This document shows positions 25,360 to 33,878 of a stretch of 64,000 bases of DNA, in pieces. The DNA comes from an uncultured Clostridia bacterium (lineage in GTDB: Bacteria > Bacillota > Clostridia > Christensenellales > Borkfalkiaceae): positions 1 to 64,000 of the forward strand of contig CANQSR010000009.1 in the NCBI GenBank assembly GCA_947626575.1, written 5' to 3'. The notes under the pieces are model-generated. The model had not been told where the DNA came from. It did not search any database and was given only the letters and a program-made list of their open reading frames with translations. The position numbers and the translations under genes were made by a program. Every line of letters begins with the position of its first letter. The stretch's first letter is position 1.

Positions 25360-27639
25360 TTAACCCGCCTTCGTGAGTTTGACCGTGACCACCGTCATAT
25401 CATCCTCGGCGCGGCCGTGATAGAGGCTGAGCGCGGAGGCGAGGATCTCTTCTGCCAACGCCTGCGGGTTGAGGGGGTGCAGGCGGGAGAGGTAAGCGCA
25501 GAGATCGGAGGAGGAGCCGAACGCAGAGGAGATGCCGTCGCTCATGAACACCAAAAAGTCGTCCGCTTTGAGTTCAACGCGCAGACAGGTGGGGCGGATG
25601 GCGTCGAGTACCCCGATGGGGAGCGATTCCCCCTCCAAGACCTGCAACGTCTCTCCCGAAAGCACGAATCCGGCGGGGGAGCCGATCTTGACCACGTCGG
25701 CCGCGCCCGTATCGAGGTTGACGGCCGCAAGGTCCAAACAGGAGAACGTCTCCTCGGTGGAGTAGGCGACGAGGCGGTTGACCGTCGAAAGCACGGTATC
25801 CGAGGGCATCTTTGCCTTATAGAAGCTCTCGATGAGCGAAAGGGTGCGGTCGGAGACCTCGCGCGCGGCTTCGCCGCTGCCCATGCCGTCCGAGAGCGCC
25901 ACGATGAACCGCCGCTCGTCGATCTTCAAAAGGGAATGCGTGTCTCCGCAGGCGAGTTCGCCCTCCTTTGTCTTAGAGGCTACGCCGAACGACGCATCAT
26001 ATACGGGCCGTTTCCGCAGGATGAAACAGGCGCGGTCCTCGGTGAGCGGAAGTTTTTCCGAGAGTGACAGCGGAACGCCCAACGCCTTCTCCGCGATGCG
26101 GCACAGCTGTTTGCCGCTTGCATCCGCATCGAGGGTGAGGGTCACGGTGAAGTTTTCCCCCTCGCCATAGAGAAAAATCTCAAAGGAGAGAAGCCCTTCC
26201 CTTGCGAGCGCCGCCGAGAGGCGGCGTTCTTCATCGGAAAAGACGTATTCCTCGCTCTGTTCGAGCGCCATGCCCTTCAAAATTTCGCTGATGCCCTGCG
26301 CTTGTTCGGCGAGCAGACGCCGCCCTTCGCGCGCCGTCTCCAATTCGAGGTCGATGCGGGCGTATTCCGCGAGGTGTCCGTTGACGGCAAAGAGCAGTCC
26401 CGCCGCATTGATACAGTGGGCCGAAATATCCGCGGGAAGGTCGATGAGGTTGACGTGTCCCTTGGCGCGCCCGACGGCGATGAGCTTATCGAGGCCGTCC
26501 GAGAGGCGGTAACTCTCGCAGACGCGGCGTTCGGGGCAGGAAGCGCACAGGCTTGCGATCACCTTGCTTTTGAGCTGTTCCGCGGTGACGGAGGGGCGGT
26601 CCTGCATGCGGAAGGCGAGCGAGATCTCGCGGAAGAGGGAGGAGACTTCATACAGCTGTTCGCCGACGGCGCGGCGGCACCGGTTGACGGCAATGCGCGG
26701 GAGGGTGCGTTCGCGGTAGAAGAGGAGCGTCTTATCGGCGCGGCGGAGCGTGCTTTCGGGGATGCAGACCGTGAGCAATACGGGGACGAGGCAGGCCGTC
26801 AGCCACAGGATGGCGGGGAGCGCGCCGAGGGCGTAGACGCCCCGCAGCCACAGGGCGGCGGCATAGCAGACAAAGAGCGCGAGCGCGGCGGCGGATTTCC
26901 CGTAAGGCACGAGCAAGAGCGCGGCGGAGGCGTACACGGTAAACTCGGCAAGGGGGAGGGCGGAACGCGTGAAGAGACAGAGGGGGAGCGAGAGAACGGC
27001 GGAGAAGGGTACGGCGGCGGAAGTTTTCAAAAGGACGACGCTCGCGAGCGTTCCCGTGAGCGAAAGGGCATAGAAGATCTCCTCGCCGAGCGCGGAGAGG
27101 GTACCCATGCCCGCGATGAGCCATAAGAGAGCGAGTTCGGCGAGGTCTGCCGCACCGAGGCGGGTGCGGAAGGCACGCGTGAGGAGCGCGGAGAGTCCCC
27201 CCTCGAAGAGCAGGCAAAGGAGCAGGATCCCGGCGGCAAGGATCGCCTTCTGGGCGGTGGGCGGAAGGGGGAGGATGGGGTAGCCTTCGTGGGGGAAGAG
27301 AAAGATGAAGGGAAGTTGGGCGGCGGCGGCATAGGCGATGCGTTCAAAGCCGGGTTTGCGCCCGAAACGGCGGTAAACGACGCTGACGAGAAGCAGGAAC
27401 GCGGCCTGAATGGCGGCCGAGAGCGTCGCTTGCAGGGAAAGCGCGTTTGCGGAGACGGCGAGGTATGCGCCGCCCGCCAGAAAGGGGTCGGCGCCGCAGG
27501 CGAGGGCGGCAAAGAAGAGGGCGAAGGAGAGCGGTTCGTGGCAGGGAAGGGCATAGTTGCAGAGCAACATGGCGGCCGCAAGCAGGAGATATTTGAGCGC
27601 GGCTTTGGGATTTAAGCGTACGCGCGGCAATTTTTTCAT
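25360..27639 (-). CDS. spoIIE: Stage II sporulation protein E, SpoIIE phosphatase
   Basis: 759 residues. The first ~300 carry about ten membrane spans. A central FtsZ-interacting/regulatory region includes CASCPERRVCESY. The C-terminal ~210 form a PP2C phosphatase with metal-binding SDGMGSGEAA, VFMSDGISSAF and EDDMTVVTVKL. SpoIIE dephosphorylates SpoIIAA-P at the septum to release sigma-F in the forespore. The start has weak GGAG. The promoter carries two 0A boxes, as expected for a Spo0A-activated gene. Confidence 0.96.
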   Translation of the reverse strand: MKKLPRVRLNPKAALKYLLLAAAMLLCNYALPCHEPLSFALFFAALACGADPFLAGGAYLAVSANALSLQATLSAAIQAAFLLLVSVVYRRFGRKPGFERIAYAAAAQLPFIFLFPHEGYPILPLPPTAQKAILAAGILLLCLLFEGGLSALLTRAFRTRLGAADLAELALLWLIAGMGTLSALGEEIFYALSLTGTLASVVLLKTSAAVPFSAVLSLPLCLFTRSALPLAEFTVYASAALLLVPYGKSAAALALFVCYAAALWLRGVYALGALPAILWLTACLVPVLLTVCIPESTLRRADKTLLFYRERTLPRIAVNRCRRAVGEQLYEVSSLFREISLAFRMQDRPSVTAEQLKSKVIASLCASCPERRVCESYRLSDGLDKLIAVGRAKGHVNLIDLPADISAHCINAAGLLFAVNGHLAEYARIDLELETAREGRRLLAEQAQGISEILKGMALEQSEEYVFSDEERRLSAALAREGLLSFEIFLYGEGENFTVTLTLDADASGKQLCRIAEKALGVPLSLSEKLPLTEDRACFILRKRPVYDASFGVASKTKEGELACGDTHSLLKIDERRFIVALSDGMGSGEAAREVSDRTLSLIESFYKAKMPSDTVLSTVNRLVAYSTEETFSCLDLAAVNLDTGAADVVKIGSPAGFVLSGETLQVLEGESLPIGVLDAIRPTCLRVELKADDFLVFMSDGISSAFGSSSDLCAYLSRLHPLNPQALAEEILASALSLYHGRAEDDMTVVTVKLTKAG

Positions 27640-27665
27640 ACTGACACTCCGTGGGACTTTTCCTC

Positions 27666-27720
27666 ATTATAGAGGAAGATGTCCCGCGCTTTGCCGAAAG
27701 GTTTGGCGCGGAATGTCGAA
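27666..27720 (-). promoter_or_regulatory. spoIIE promoter with two Spo0A boxes
   Basis: Minus strand -10 TATAAT (27666-27671). With the 21-bp spacing known for Spo0A-activated sigma-A promoters the -35 is TTCGGC (27693-27698). The 0A-box consensus TGNCGAA reads TGCCGAA at 27692-27698 (overlapping the -35) and TGTCGAA at 27714-27720, 22 bp apart on the same face. Confidence 0.75.
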
Positions 27721-27724
27721 ACGG

Positions 27725-28510
27725 GTCATTTCACAGCCACCGCGGATGGGACGGAAGGGCCTACCCCCAAAGGGGGAGGCCTTATCTTGCTGTCCCTAAA
27801 GGGAAAGTGGACGCGAGCAAAGCGAGCGGCCGAAAGGGTTTCCAACCCCTCAGTCTCGGCCGACGGCCTCGCCAGCTCCCCTCATAGGGGCGCCAAGACC
27901 TGCCCCCTTTCTAAGGGGGCGGGTGGCGCGGCTCGTTCGGGCAGGACGCTGCTCATGCGCCCCACCCCCTTGGGGAGTCCCCCTCCCATGGGAGGGGGTA
28001 GAAGCGGCCCGTCGCTCAGGCGTGGCGGGCCGATGGCCCTGAAAGTGCCTGAGGGGGGTCACCCCCCCACGTCATTTCGAACCCCGTTAGGGGTGAGAAA
28101 TCTCAAAGAACGAGATTCCTCGTCGCTCCGCTCCTACTTCGCCTGCGGCTCGTGACGCGCTTAGATTACAATAGAAGCCTCGCGCGGGCGGAATGACGTT
28201 CGGCTACTTCGTCGCTTCGCTCTGCCCGCCCTCCCCCTTTTACCAGAGGGGGAGAGGTAGGGGAGGGGGGAATAAATCCGTCACCCTGAGCTTGTCGAAG
28301 GGTCACATGATTATAAGCCCCCACCTGTCTCGCTACGCGAGCCACCCGCCCCCACAAGTAGGGGCAGGTCTTCCCCAAGGGGAAGGCTTCCCCCCACCAC
28401 CGCCCTGCGGGCAGAGCCTCCCCCCCAAGGGGTAGGCCTTTCTAAATCACTGCGAATAACCAAAATCACAATTTTGGTTTTCGCCCTCAATTTGCGCGTC
28501 AAGCGCTTGT
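27725..28510. repeat. Dispersed repeat cluster C
   Basis: CCCCTAAAGGG, GGCCGAAAGGGTTTC, CGTCATTTCGAACCCCGTTA, CTTAGATTACAATAGAAGCC and GTCACCCTGAGCTTGTCGAA modules. The last 85 bp (28430-28510, hairpin AACCAAAAT-CACA-ATTTTGGTT) are repeated directly at 29777-29868. No gene. Confidence 0.8.
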
Positions 28511-28567
28511 TGTCCGTTGGAACGAATGAGAGGACAAGAAGGTTAAGGCGTTAACGCATATTTCTCT

Positions 28568-28850
28568 CGTGCCGTTTTGTTGCTTGCAACAAAACGGCAC
28601 GAAACAGTTAATATGCCCCGCAAAGGTGCGGGGCATATTAACAACCCCCGCGCGCGTCGCCGCAAGCTCCGCTTTGAGACCTTTCCGCTATGCGAAAAGG
28701 CCATAATCGCTCCGCTGCGGCTCCTTATCCCACAAAAATCCTGCGGCTTTTTGCGGGAACCCTGTTTGGCGGTTGCACGAAACAGTTGTTTAATATGCCC
28801 CGCAAAGGTGCGGGGCATATTAAACAACCCCCGCGCAACCGCACGGGGGG
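28568..28850. repeat. Twin long palindromes
   Basis: GTTAATATGCCCCGCA-AAGG-TGCGGGGCATATTAAC (28608-28643) and GTTGTTTAATATGCCCCGCA-AAGG with its 20-nt complement (28787-28830) are about 180 bp apart, each preceded by GCACGAAACAG and followed by ACCCCCGCGC. The second is nested in GCGGTTGC/GCAACCGC. A further palindrome GCCGTTTTGTTGC-TT-GCAACAAAACGGC precedes the first. A MITE-like element or RNA hairpins are possible. Confidence 0.75.
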
Positions 28851-28965
28851 AATCTATTTCTTCATTCAGTTGTGAGAGGCCGTTTTTTTTGGCATTTCAC
28901 TGTTTCCGGGTCCTTCGGCCCTGCGCGGGAATACTTCTTTGCCGCATGTTCTTAGAAAATGCCGT

Positions 28966-28998
28966 TTACGTTTCCGCCCCTATCATATCATGGTACAT
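28966..28998 (-). CDS. Ten-codon ORF 2 (possible leader peptide)
   Basis: Encodes MYHDMIGAET. A consensus SD AGGAGG stands 8 bp upstream of the ATG. It follows a similar 10-codon ORF on the same predicted transcript. No known function; such short SD-bearing ORFs are typical of translational-attenuation leaders, but no downstream resistance or biosynthetic gene is present. Confidence 0.4.
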   Translation of the reverse strand: MYHDMIGAET

Positions 28999-29013
28999 TG
29001 GCGTGTCCTCCTT

Positions 29014-29046
29014 TTACTTGATCTTCAAGCCTTGAAAGATCCGCAT
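29014..29046 (-). CDS. Ten-codon ORF 1 (possible leader peptide)
   Basis: Encodes MRIFQGLKIK, with GGGAGG 8 bp upstream. The SD-to-start segment (GGAGGTACACGATATG) resembles that of ORF 2 (GGAGGACACGCCAATG). The hairpin CGCAGCAGCG-AAC-CGCTGATGCG lies between the promoter and this ORF. Confidence 0.4.
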   Translation of the reverse strand: MRIFQGLKIK

Positions 29047-29215
29047 ATCGTGTACCTCCCGATATGTCTTTTGCGGGTACCGCATCAGCGGTTCGCTGCT
29101 GCGCAAACTTTTCTGTCTGCTTACAGTTGTTTCCGGTAGGTTATTTGTCCATCGGAGTTTCCCGCCTTTGTTAGAAAGGAACTTTTTTTGTTAGCTACTT
29201 TCTTTCTACGCCTTT

Positions 29216-29243
29216 ATTATAACATGGAAATTTGGTTTGTCAA
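29216..29243 (-). promoter_or_regulatory. Strong orphan promoter
   Basis: On the minus strand TTGACA (revcomp of 29238-29243), 16 bp, TATAAT (revcomp of 29216-29221): both hexamers perfect. It reads into the dwarf ORFs at 29046-28966 and no conventional gene. Confidence 0.65.
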
Positions 29244-29289
29244 TAGGTTTGGGAAAAATTTTTTTGGATTTTCCGAAATTTATTTTACG

Positions 29290-29870
29290 CCCCGCCGCCG
29301 CGCCGTTTTCGGCCCCAAGAGGGATAGCAAGGCACCCCCTACCTGTCCGCAAAGCGGACGTCCTCCCCCCTCATGTATAAGGGGGGAGGCTCTGGGCCTT
29401 TCTATCCGCCCTCCCCCTTTTACCAGAGGGGGAGGGGTAGGGGAGGGGGTGCATCACATTGTATGACACCTCATCCGTCACGGCTACGCCGTGCCACCTT
29501 CCCCTCACAAGGGGAAGGCTTCCCCCCACCACCGCCCTGCGGGCAGAGCCGTCTCACGCGGGTAGAACCCCGCGTTACTTCGCCTTCGGCCCGTGGCGAC
29601 CTTAGTACACAATAGAAGCCTCGGTCGGACGGTTACCGTTCGCGCTACAAATGCGCTACTTCGCCTATGGCTCGTGACGCGCTTAGATTACAATAGAAGC
29701 CTCGCGCGGACACTCACCGCAAAACGCCGCCCACAGCACACCGTGCTGATGTGCGAGAAGTGCGTTTTGCGACCCCCAAAGGGGTAGGCCTTTCTAAATC
29801 ACTGCGAATAACCAAAATCATAATTTTGGTTTTCGCCCTCAATTTGCGCGTCAAGCGCTTGTTGTCTGCG
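29290..29870. repeat. Dispersed repeat cluster D
   Basis: CCCTCCCCCTTTTACCAGAG (also at 28225 and 62660), two AATAGAAGCCTCG modules (29610, 29695), a 62-bp stretch (about 29712-29775) that is the reverse complement of 55277-55338, and the 85-bp direct repeat of 28430-28510. No gene. Confidence 0.8.
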
Positions 29871-29920
29871 AGAACATCTTATCGGGACCAAGTCTGTAAA
29901 GACTAAAAGTAAAATCGGCT

Positions 29921-29979
29921 CGAAAATTTCTATGCCCAAATTTTTGCCCCGCAGGGGGCTTCTAAAATAGAAATTTTCG
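29921..29979 (-). terminator. Possible gerC terminator
   Basis: CGAAAATTTCTAT (29921-29933) and ATAGAAATTTTCG (29967-29979) form a perfect 13-bp stem enclosing a second hairpin GCCCC-GCAG-GGGGC, just 3' of gerC. Confidence 0.65.
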
Positions 29980-29991
29980 AAAAGTTAGGTT

Positions 29992-31191
29992 CTATTTCAT
30001 GGAGATGACTTTCGTTTCGATCGCGGGGGTGACGGTTTCGAGCAGGACGTCCTTCCACTCCGAATACTTTTTCAGAGAACTCCGGTAGAGCATCTTCGTC
30101 AGCTGGAAGACGTCGCATCCGCTCGTCTTGCAAAGTTCCCACAGCTTCTCTTCATAGCCTTCGAGCGTTGCCTTTGCATTCTCCAAGATCTCTTCGGGAA
30201 CGGAATCGGACGCGATGTCCTCGACGGGCGCCGTCACGCCGCGGCAACACAGCCGCACCGTCACGGAGAGCGAGAGCGTCGCCTTGGGCGCATGCGCGCT
30301 GTCCAAAGAGACGCCGCCGTCGTTCTTGATGACGGTCAACGTCACGGGCTTGCCACCGTCCTCCGTATTGAAGGTACCCGTAAACACGTTGCCCTTCAAA
30401 AGGCTCAGCGCCAGCGTTTGCTCGCGGGGGAGAAGCCCCACCATTTTGCCCTCCTTAAAGAGGGCGGTCTCTTCTGCGCTGTAAACCTGCTGTTCTTCCT
30501 GTCCGCCTCCGCTACTGCTTCCGCCGCCGCTTCCGCCCGCCGCCGTCTGGCTGTCGTTCTGCCCGCCCTCCTGCGGCGTCATGCGGATATAGGGCAGATA
30601 ACTGCACTTGGAGACGCCGTAATAGTCGATGGCGAAATCTTTGAGCGTGTTCGTCAATACTTTCCCCGACTTTACGGCCGCCTCCGAAAAGAGCTTTCCG
30701 ATGGCCAGCGAGGAGGCGTCGTCGATGGCGCTCGTCGAGGAGATGAGTTCGCCCGCCTTGCCCTCGCAGACGGCCAACAGGCAGGAATCGGGCATATAGT
30801 CGTTGCGCAAAAAGTAGTTGAGATGCGCGACGGCGTCCTCCTCCTTTGCGGCGTCCTCGCCGAGGACGATGAGATTGCAAAAGACGAGTTTGGGGACCCA
30901 GCCCGTCTTGGAAAAGATGAGCGAGATGCAATCGGAGACCGTCTCGCCCTCGGCGTCGATCTCCACCGAGGAAGTCCCGCCCGTGGTGCGATCGCTCCCC
31001 TTGGGGACGGCGATCTGCGTCGTCACGGAAAAGCCCGCTTCCGTCTTGTCGATGCCCGCGGCGAGAATGATGGCCGTCTTTTGGATGTCCACGAGGCCGA
31101 AGTCGTTGGAAAAGAAGGAAAAGAGGACGGCGGCGGCGAGGATCAGCCACAGTTTCATGGGGACTGTCTGCAAAAATTTACCGATCCGCAT
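29992..31191 (-). CDS. gerC: Spore germination protein GerC (Ger(x)C family)
   Basis: 399 residues. The N-terminal VDIQKTAIILAAGIDKTEAGFSVTTQIAVP block and C-terminal GerC domain (about 250-390; TLSLSVTVRLCCRG, EEKLWELCKTSGCDVFQL, ALKKYSEWKD-like end) match the family, the outer-leaflet subunit of GerA-type nutrient receptors. A Gly/Ser/Gln-rich linker (about 213-238) splits the protein. Unusually there is no lipobox Cys after the N-terminal hydrophobic stretch (KLWLILAAAVLFSFFSNDFG), so it may be membrane-anchored instead of lipid-modified. It overlaps gerB by 14 bp. Confidence 0.88.
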   Translation of the reverse strand: MRIGKFLQTVPMKLWLILAAAVLFSFFSNDFGLVDIQKTAIILAAGIDKTEAGFSVTTQIAVPKGSDRTTGGTSSVEIDAEGETVSDCISLIFSKTGWVPKLVFCNLIVLGEDAAKEEDAVAHLNYFLRNDYMPDSCLLAVCEGKAGELISSTSAIDDASSLAIGKLFSEAAVKSGKVLTNTLKDFAIDYYGVSKCSYLPYIRMTPQEGGQNDSQTAAGGSGGGSSSGGGQEEQQVYSAEETALFKEGKMVGLLPREQTLALSLLKGNVFTGTFNTEDGGKPVTLTVIKNDGGVSLDSAHAPKATLSLSVTVRLCCRGVTAPVEDIASDSVPEEILENAKATLEGYEEKLWELCKTSGCDVFQLTKMLYRSSLKKYSEWKDVLLETVTPAIETKVISMK

Positions 31192-32254
31192 GCTGTTTCC
31201 TCCTCAATGGCAGTAAGAGCGGCGGCGCCGCGAGCGAAAATGCGGGAATGATCCAGAACGCCGTCTTGGTGACGGCATCGAGAACTTCCGTGAAGCGGTA
31301 ATCGAGGAGCGCAGTGATGAGAAGAAAGACGGCGGTGACGGCGACGGCAAGGCCCGTATGCAGATAGCGCGGGCGGCCGTATGCCTCCAAGACGCACTCG
31401 ATGCCCGCCTCCAAGGGAAGCGTCACATAGAAGGCCATCACGAGCGCGAGCGCGAAGATGAAGAGATAATCGATGCGGCCGAGCATCGTGATGCCGGAAA
31501 AGTATTTGGAAGTGGCCGTGAAGGCAAAGAGCTGGTTGGGCGCGATCTCCTGAAAGATGGCATAGAACATGGCAACAAAGAACGCTGCGGCGGCCCCGCC
31601 CGCGAGGTAGCACAGCGTACCCTTCCACGCCAGCCCCTTTTTATACTCGAACTTGCCGAGGAGCGGAAGAAGCAGAGCGGCGTCGAAGAACCATGCCGTC
31701 GCGGACATGGTACCCTCCAAGAAGCCCTTGCCGCCCGCCGCGCCCACGGGGAGCAGGGCGGCGAAATCGGCGCTTCCGAAGGATAAAACGAAGATGCCGG
31801 CGATGCCGATGACGGAGAGCGGCGCGAGGATATCCCACACCCGCCCGTGCGAGGAGAGCGGCTTTGCCATGAGGTAGACGGCAAACAGGAAGTAGGGCGC
31901 GAACGCCACGAGGGAGGGCAGGGTATCATAGAACACCGACTGCACGAACAGCTTTTGTTCGAGGATGGGGAGAAGCCCCGCAAAGAGCAGAAAGAGCGCA
32001 TAGAGGGTCACGAGGATCTTGGCCGCGATCTGCCCGAAGGTATGCGCGAGAAGCTCATAGAAGTTGAGGCCCTTCTTTGCGGCGAGCAGGGCGCAGAAGA
32101 CGGCCGCGGCCTGCAAGAGGTAGGAGGCGATAAAGGGAAAGAGGAGATCGTTTTTGGCCGTCTCGGAGAGGAGGGCGGGCAGGATGACGATCTTCCCGAC
32201 GGGCGTGATGCACGCGAGAAAGAAGAGGAGCTGGCGCGTCGAGATCTTGTTCAT
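31178..32254 (-). CDS. gerB: Spore germination permease GerB (GerAB/YndE family)
   Basis: 358 residues with about ten membrane spans, N-terminal KISTRQLLFFLACITPVGKIV as in the APC-like germinant-receptor B subunit. It is thought to form the germinant-binding and ion-release part of the receptor in the spore inner membrane. Its ATG overlaps the gerA stop (ATGA), so the two are translationally coupled. Confidence 0.9.
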   Translation of the reverse strand: MNKISTRQLLFFLACITPVGKIVILPALLSETAKNDLLFPFIASYLLQAAAVFCALLAAKKGLNFYELLAHTFGQIAAKILVTLYALFLLFAGLLPILEQKLFVQSVFYDTLPSLVAFAPYFLFAVYLMAKPLSSHGRVWDILAPLSVIGIAGIFVLSFGSADFAALLPVGAAGGKGFLEGTMSATAWFFDAALLLPLLGKFEYKKGLAWKGTLCYLAGGAAAAFFVAMFYAIFQEIAPNQLFAFTATSKYFSGITMLGRIDYLFIFALALVMAFYVTLPLEAGIECVLEAYGRPRYLHTGLAVAVTAVFLLITALLDYRFTEVLDAVTKTAFWIIPAFSLAAPPLLLPLRRKQHADR

Positions 32255-33684
32255 GCGAGCCTCCTTCTGTTGGGACTTTTCAACGTTTTCGGACGCTTAT
32301 CCAGCGAGCCGAGGTTGTATTTCACGATGGAATCGCGCAGATCCCTTCCCATCACGGGTGCAAAGGGCGCAACGAGGGGCGCGCCGAAGTTCTCCGTCGT
32401 CACGAGATACAGGATGACGAACGCCGTCGCGAGGATGATGCCGTAAGTCCCCACGCTCCCCGCCACGAGGAGCATGGCGAGGCGCAACACGCTCGTCTGT
32501 TCGATGAGGTTGGGGACGGCGTAAAGCCCGATGCCCGAAAAGGCGATAATGATGATGGCGGGCGTGGAGACGAAGCCGGCCGAGACGGCCGTCTCGCCCA
32601 AGACGAGCGCGCCGACGACCGAAAGCGCCATCCCGACGTATTTGGGCATACGGATGGAGGCCTCGTTCAGCACTTCGAGGACGAGCAATACGAGCAGCAT
32701 TTCGAGCGAGGGCGAAAAGGGGATATCGCGGATGCTCCCCGCGATGGTGAGCAAGAGCTTGACGGGGAAGAGTTGCAGTTTGAAGAGCTGGGCCGCGACG
32801 TAAAAGGCGGGCAGATAGATGGCCACGAGCAGGGCGAACAGCCTGAGGAGCCGCGTGAAGGTGGCGCGGTAGGGCGGGACGAAGTAGTCCTCGCTCGATT
32901 GGAAGTCCTCGATGAGAAGATAGGGCAGGGTGAGCGCGATGGGGGAGCCGTCCACGAGCAGGCCCACGCGCCCCTCGGCGAGTTTGGCCGCGAAGATATC
33001 GGGCTTTTCCGTCGTCCCCACCTGTTTCACGAGCGAATAGGGCCGCGAGGCGAGAAAGTGGGTGAGGTACGAGGAATCGGGGATGACGTCGATATCGATC
33101 TCGTTGAGCTTTTGCTTGACCTCCTCCACGGTTTTTTGCGACGCGGTGCCTTCGAGATAGCAGACGGCCACCGTCGTCGAGGAGCGGCGCCCCACGTTGA
33201 GGGTATCTATTTTCAGCTCGCCCGTTTTGAGGCGGCGGCGGACGAGGGCGGTATTGGTTTTGAAGTCCTCGATGAAGCCTTCGCGCGGGCCCTTGATGGT
33301 GACGTCCGTGGGCGGTTCGGCGACGGCGCGCACGGGAATTTTTTTGGTGCCGACCACAACGGCCATATCCATGTCCGAAAAGAGGACCACGGGATTGCCG
33401 CTAAGCACTTCTTCCGCGAGCTTTTCGACGGACTTCTCCGTCTTGGTTTCGGGGGAGAAGATGGCCTCCGCGACGTCCTCCGCCCGTAATTTTCCGCGGT
33501 AGTTTTGCAGGGGGCTGATGACCTGCTGCCCCAAGAGGTCTTTATCGGTCAGGGGATCTGCAAAGACGACGCAGAACGCGGCGCCGCCGGCGGAGCAAAA
33601 GTCGAATGTGAGAAAGTCCTCCGCGGGCAGGAGCTTTTTCAGCGCCTCCTTGCATTTTTCCGCATCGCCTGTCACGTTTTTCAT
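32251..33684 (-). CDS. gerA: Spore germination protein GerA (GerAA family)
   Basis: 477 residues from ATG 33684. GerA-family blocks are visible: KTEKSVEKLAEEVLSGNPVV, AEPPTDVTIKGPREGFIEDF, NTALVRRRLKTGELKIDTLN, RVGLLVDGSPIALTLPYLLI, then about five membrane spans. Upstream in-frame codons lack any SD; so does this ATG, but a sigma-G-like promoter ends 5 bp before it, favouring a leaderless mRNA. Together with gerB and gerC it should form one germinant receptor. Confidence 0.93.
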   Translation of the reverse strand: MKNVTGDAEKCKEALKKLLPAEDFLTFDFCSAGGAAFCVVFADPLTDKDLLGQQVISPLQNYRGKLRAEDVAEAIFSPETKTEKSVEKLAEEVLSGNPVVLFSDMDMAVVVGTKKIPVRAVAEPPTDVTIKGPREGFIEDFKTNTALVRRRLKTGELKIDTLNVGRRSSTTVAVCYLEGTASQKTVEEVKQKLNEIDIDVIPDSSYLTHFLASRPYSLVKQVGTTEKPDIFAAKLAEGRVGLLVDGSPIALTLPYLLIEDFQSSEDYFVPPYRATFTRLLRLFALLVAIYLPAFYVAAQLFKLQLFPVKLLLTIAGSIRDIPFSPSLEMLLVLLVLEVLNEASIRMPKYVGMALSVVGALVLGETAVSAGFVSTPAIIIIAFSGIGLYAVPNLIEQTSVLRLAMLLVAGSVGTYGIILATAFVILYLVTTENFGAPLVAPFAPVMGRDLRDSIVKYNLGSLDKRPKTLKSPNRRRLA

Positions 33685-33689
33685 AGTGG

Positions 33690-33719
33690 CAGTATGTTGA
33701 ACCCGCGCAAGATTTATGC
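33690..33719 (-). promoter_or_regulatory. Sigma-G-like promoter of gerABC
   Basis: Minus strand GCATA (revcomp 33715-33719), 18 bp, CATACTG (revcomp 33690-33696); the known sigma-G pattern is GHATR and CATWHTA. The start codon follows after CCACT. Confidence 0.6.
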
Positions 33720-33878
33720 GGCCGCGGGCATAACGCGGGGCGGGGAAGAATAAAGTATGGTGAACGCGGAAGCGGGGCGTGCGTCCGCCCGCCGTTTTTT
33801 TCGCCGCCATACGCGTTTGTTCGGCAAAACTTCCGAAAATTTTTGCCGCGGAAGATTTTATCATAAAGGAGTAACCCG

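Noticed and set aside
28543..28827. 94-residue minus-strand frame containing NMPRTFAGHIKQL
   Set aside because: It translates the twin palindromes and their surroundings; no SD and no domain.
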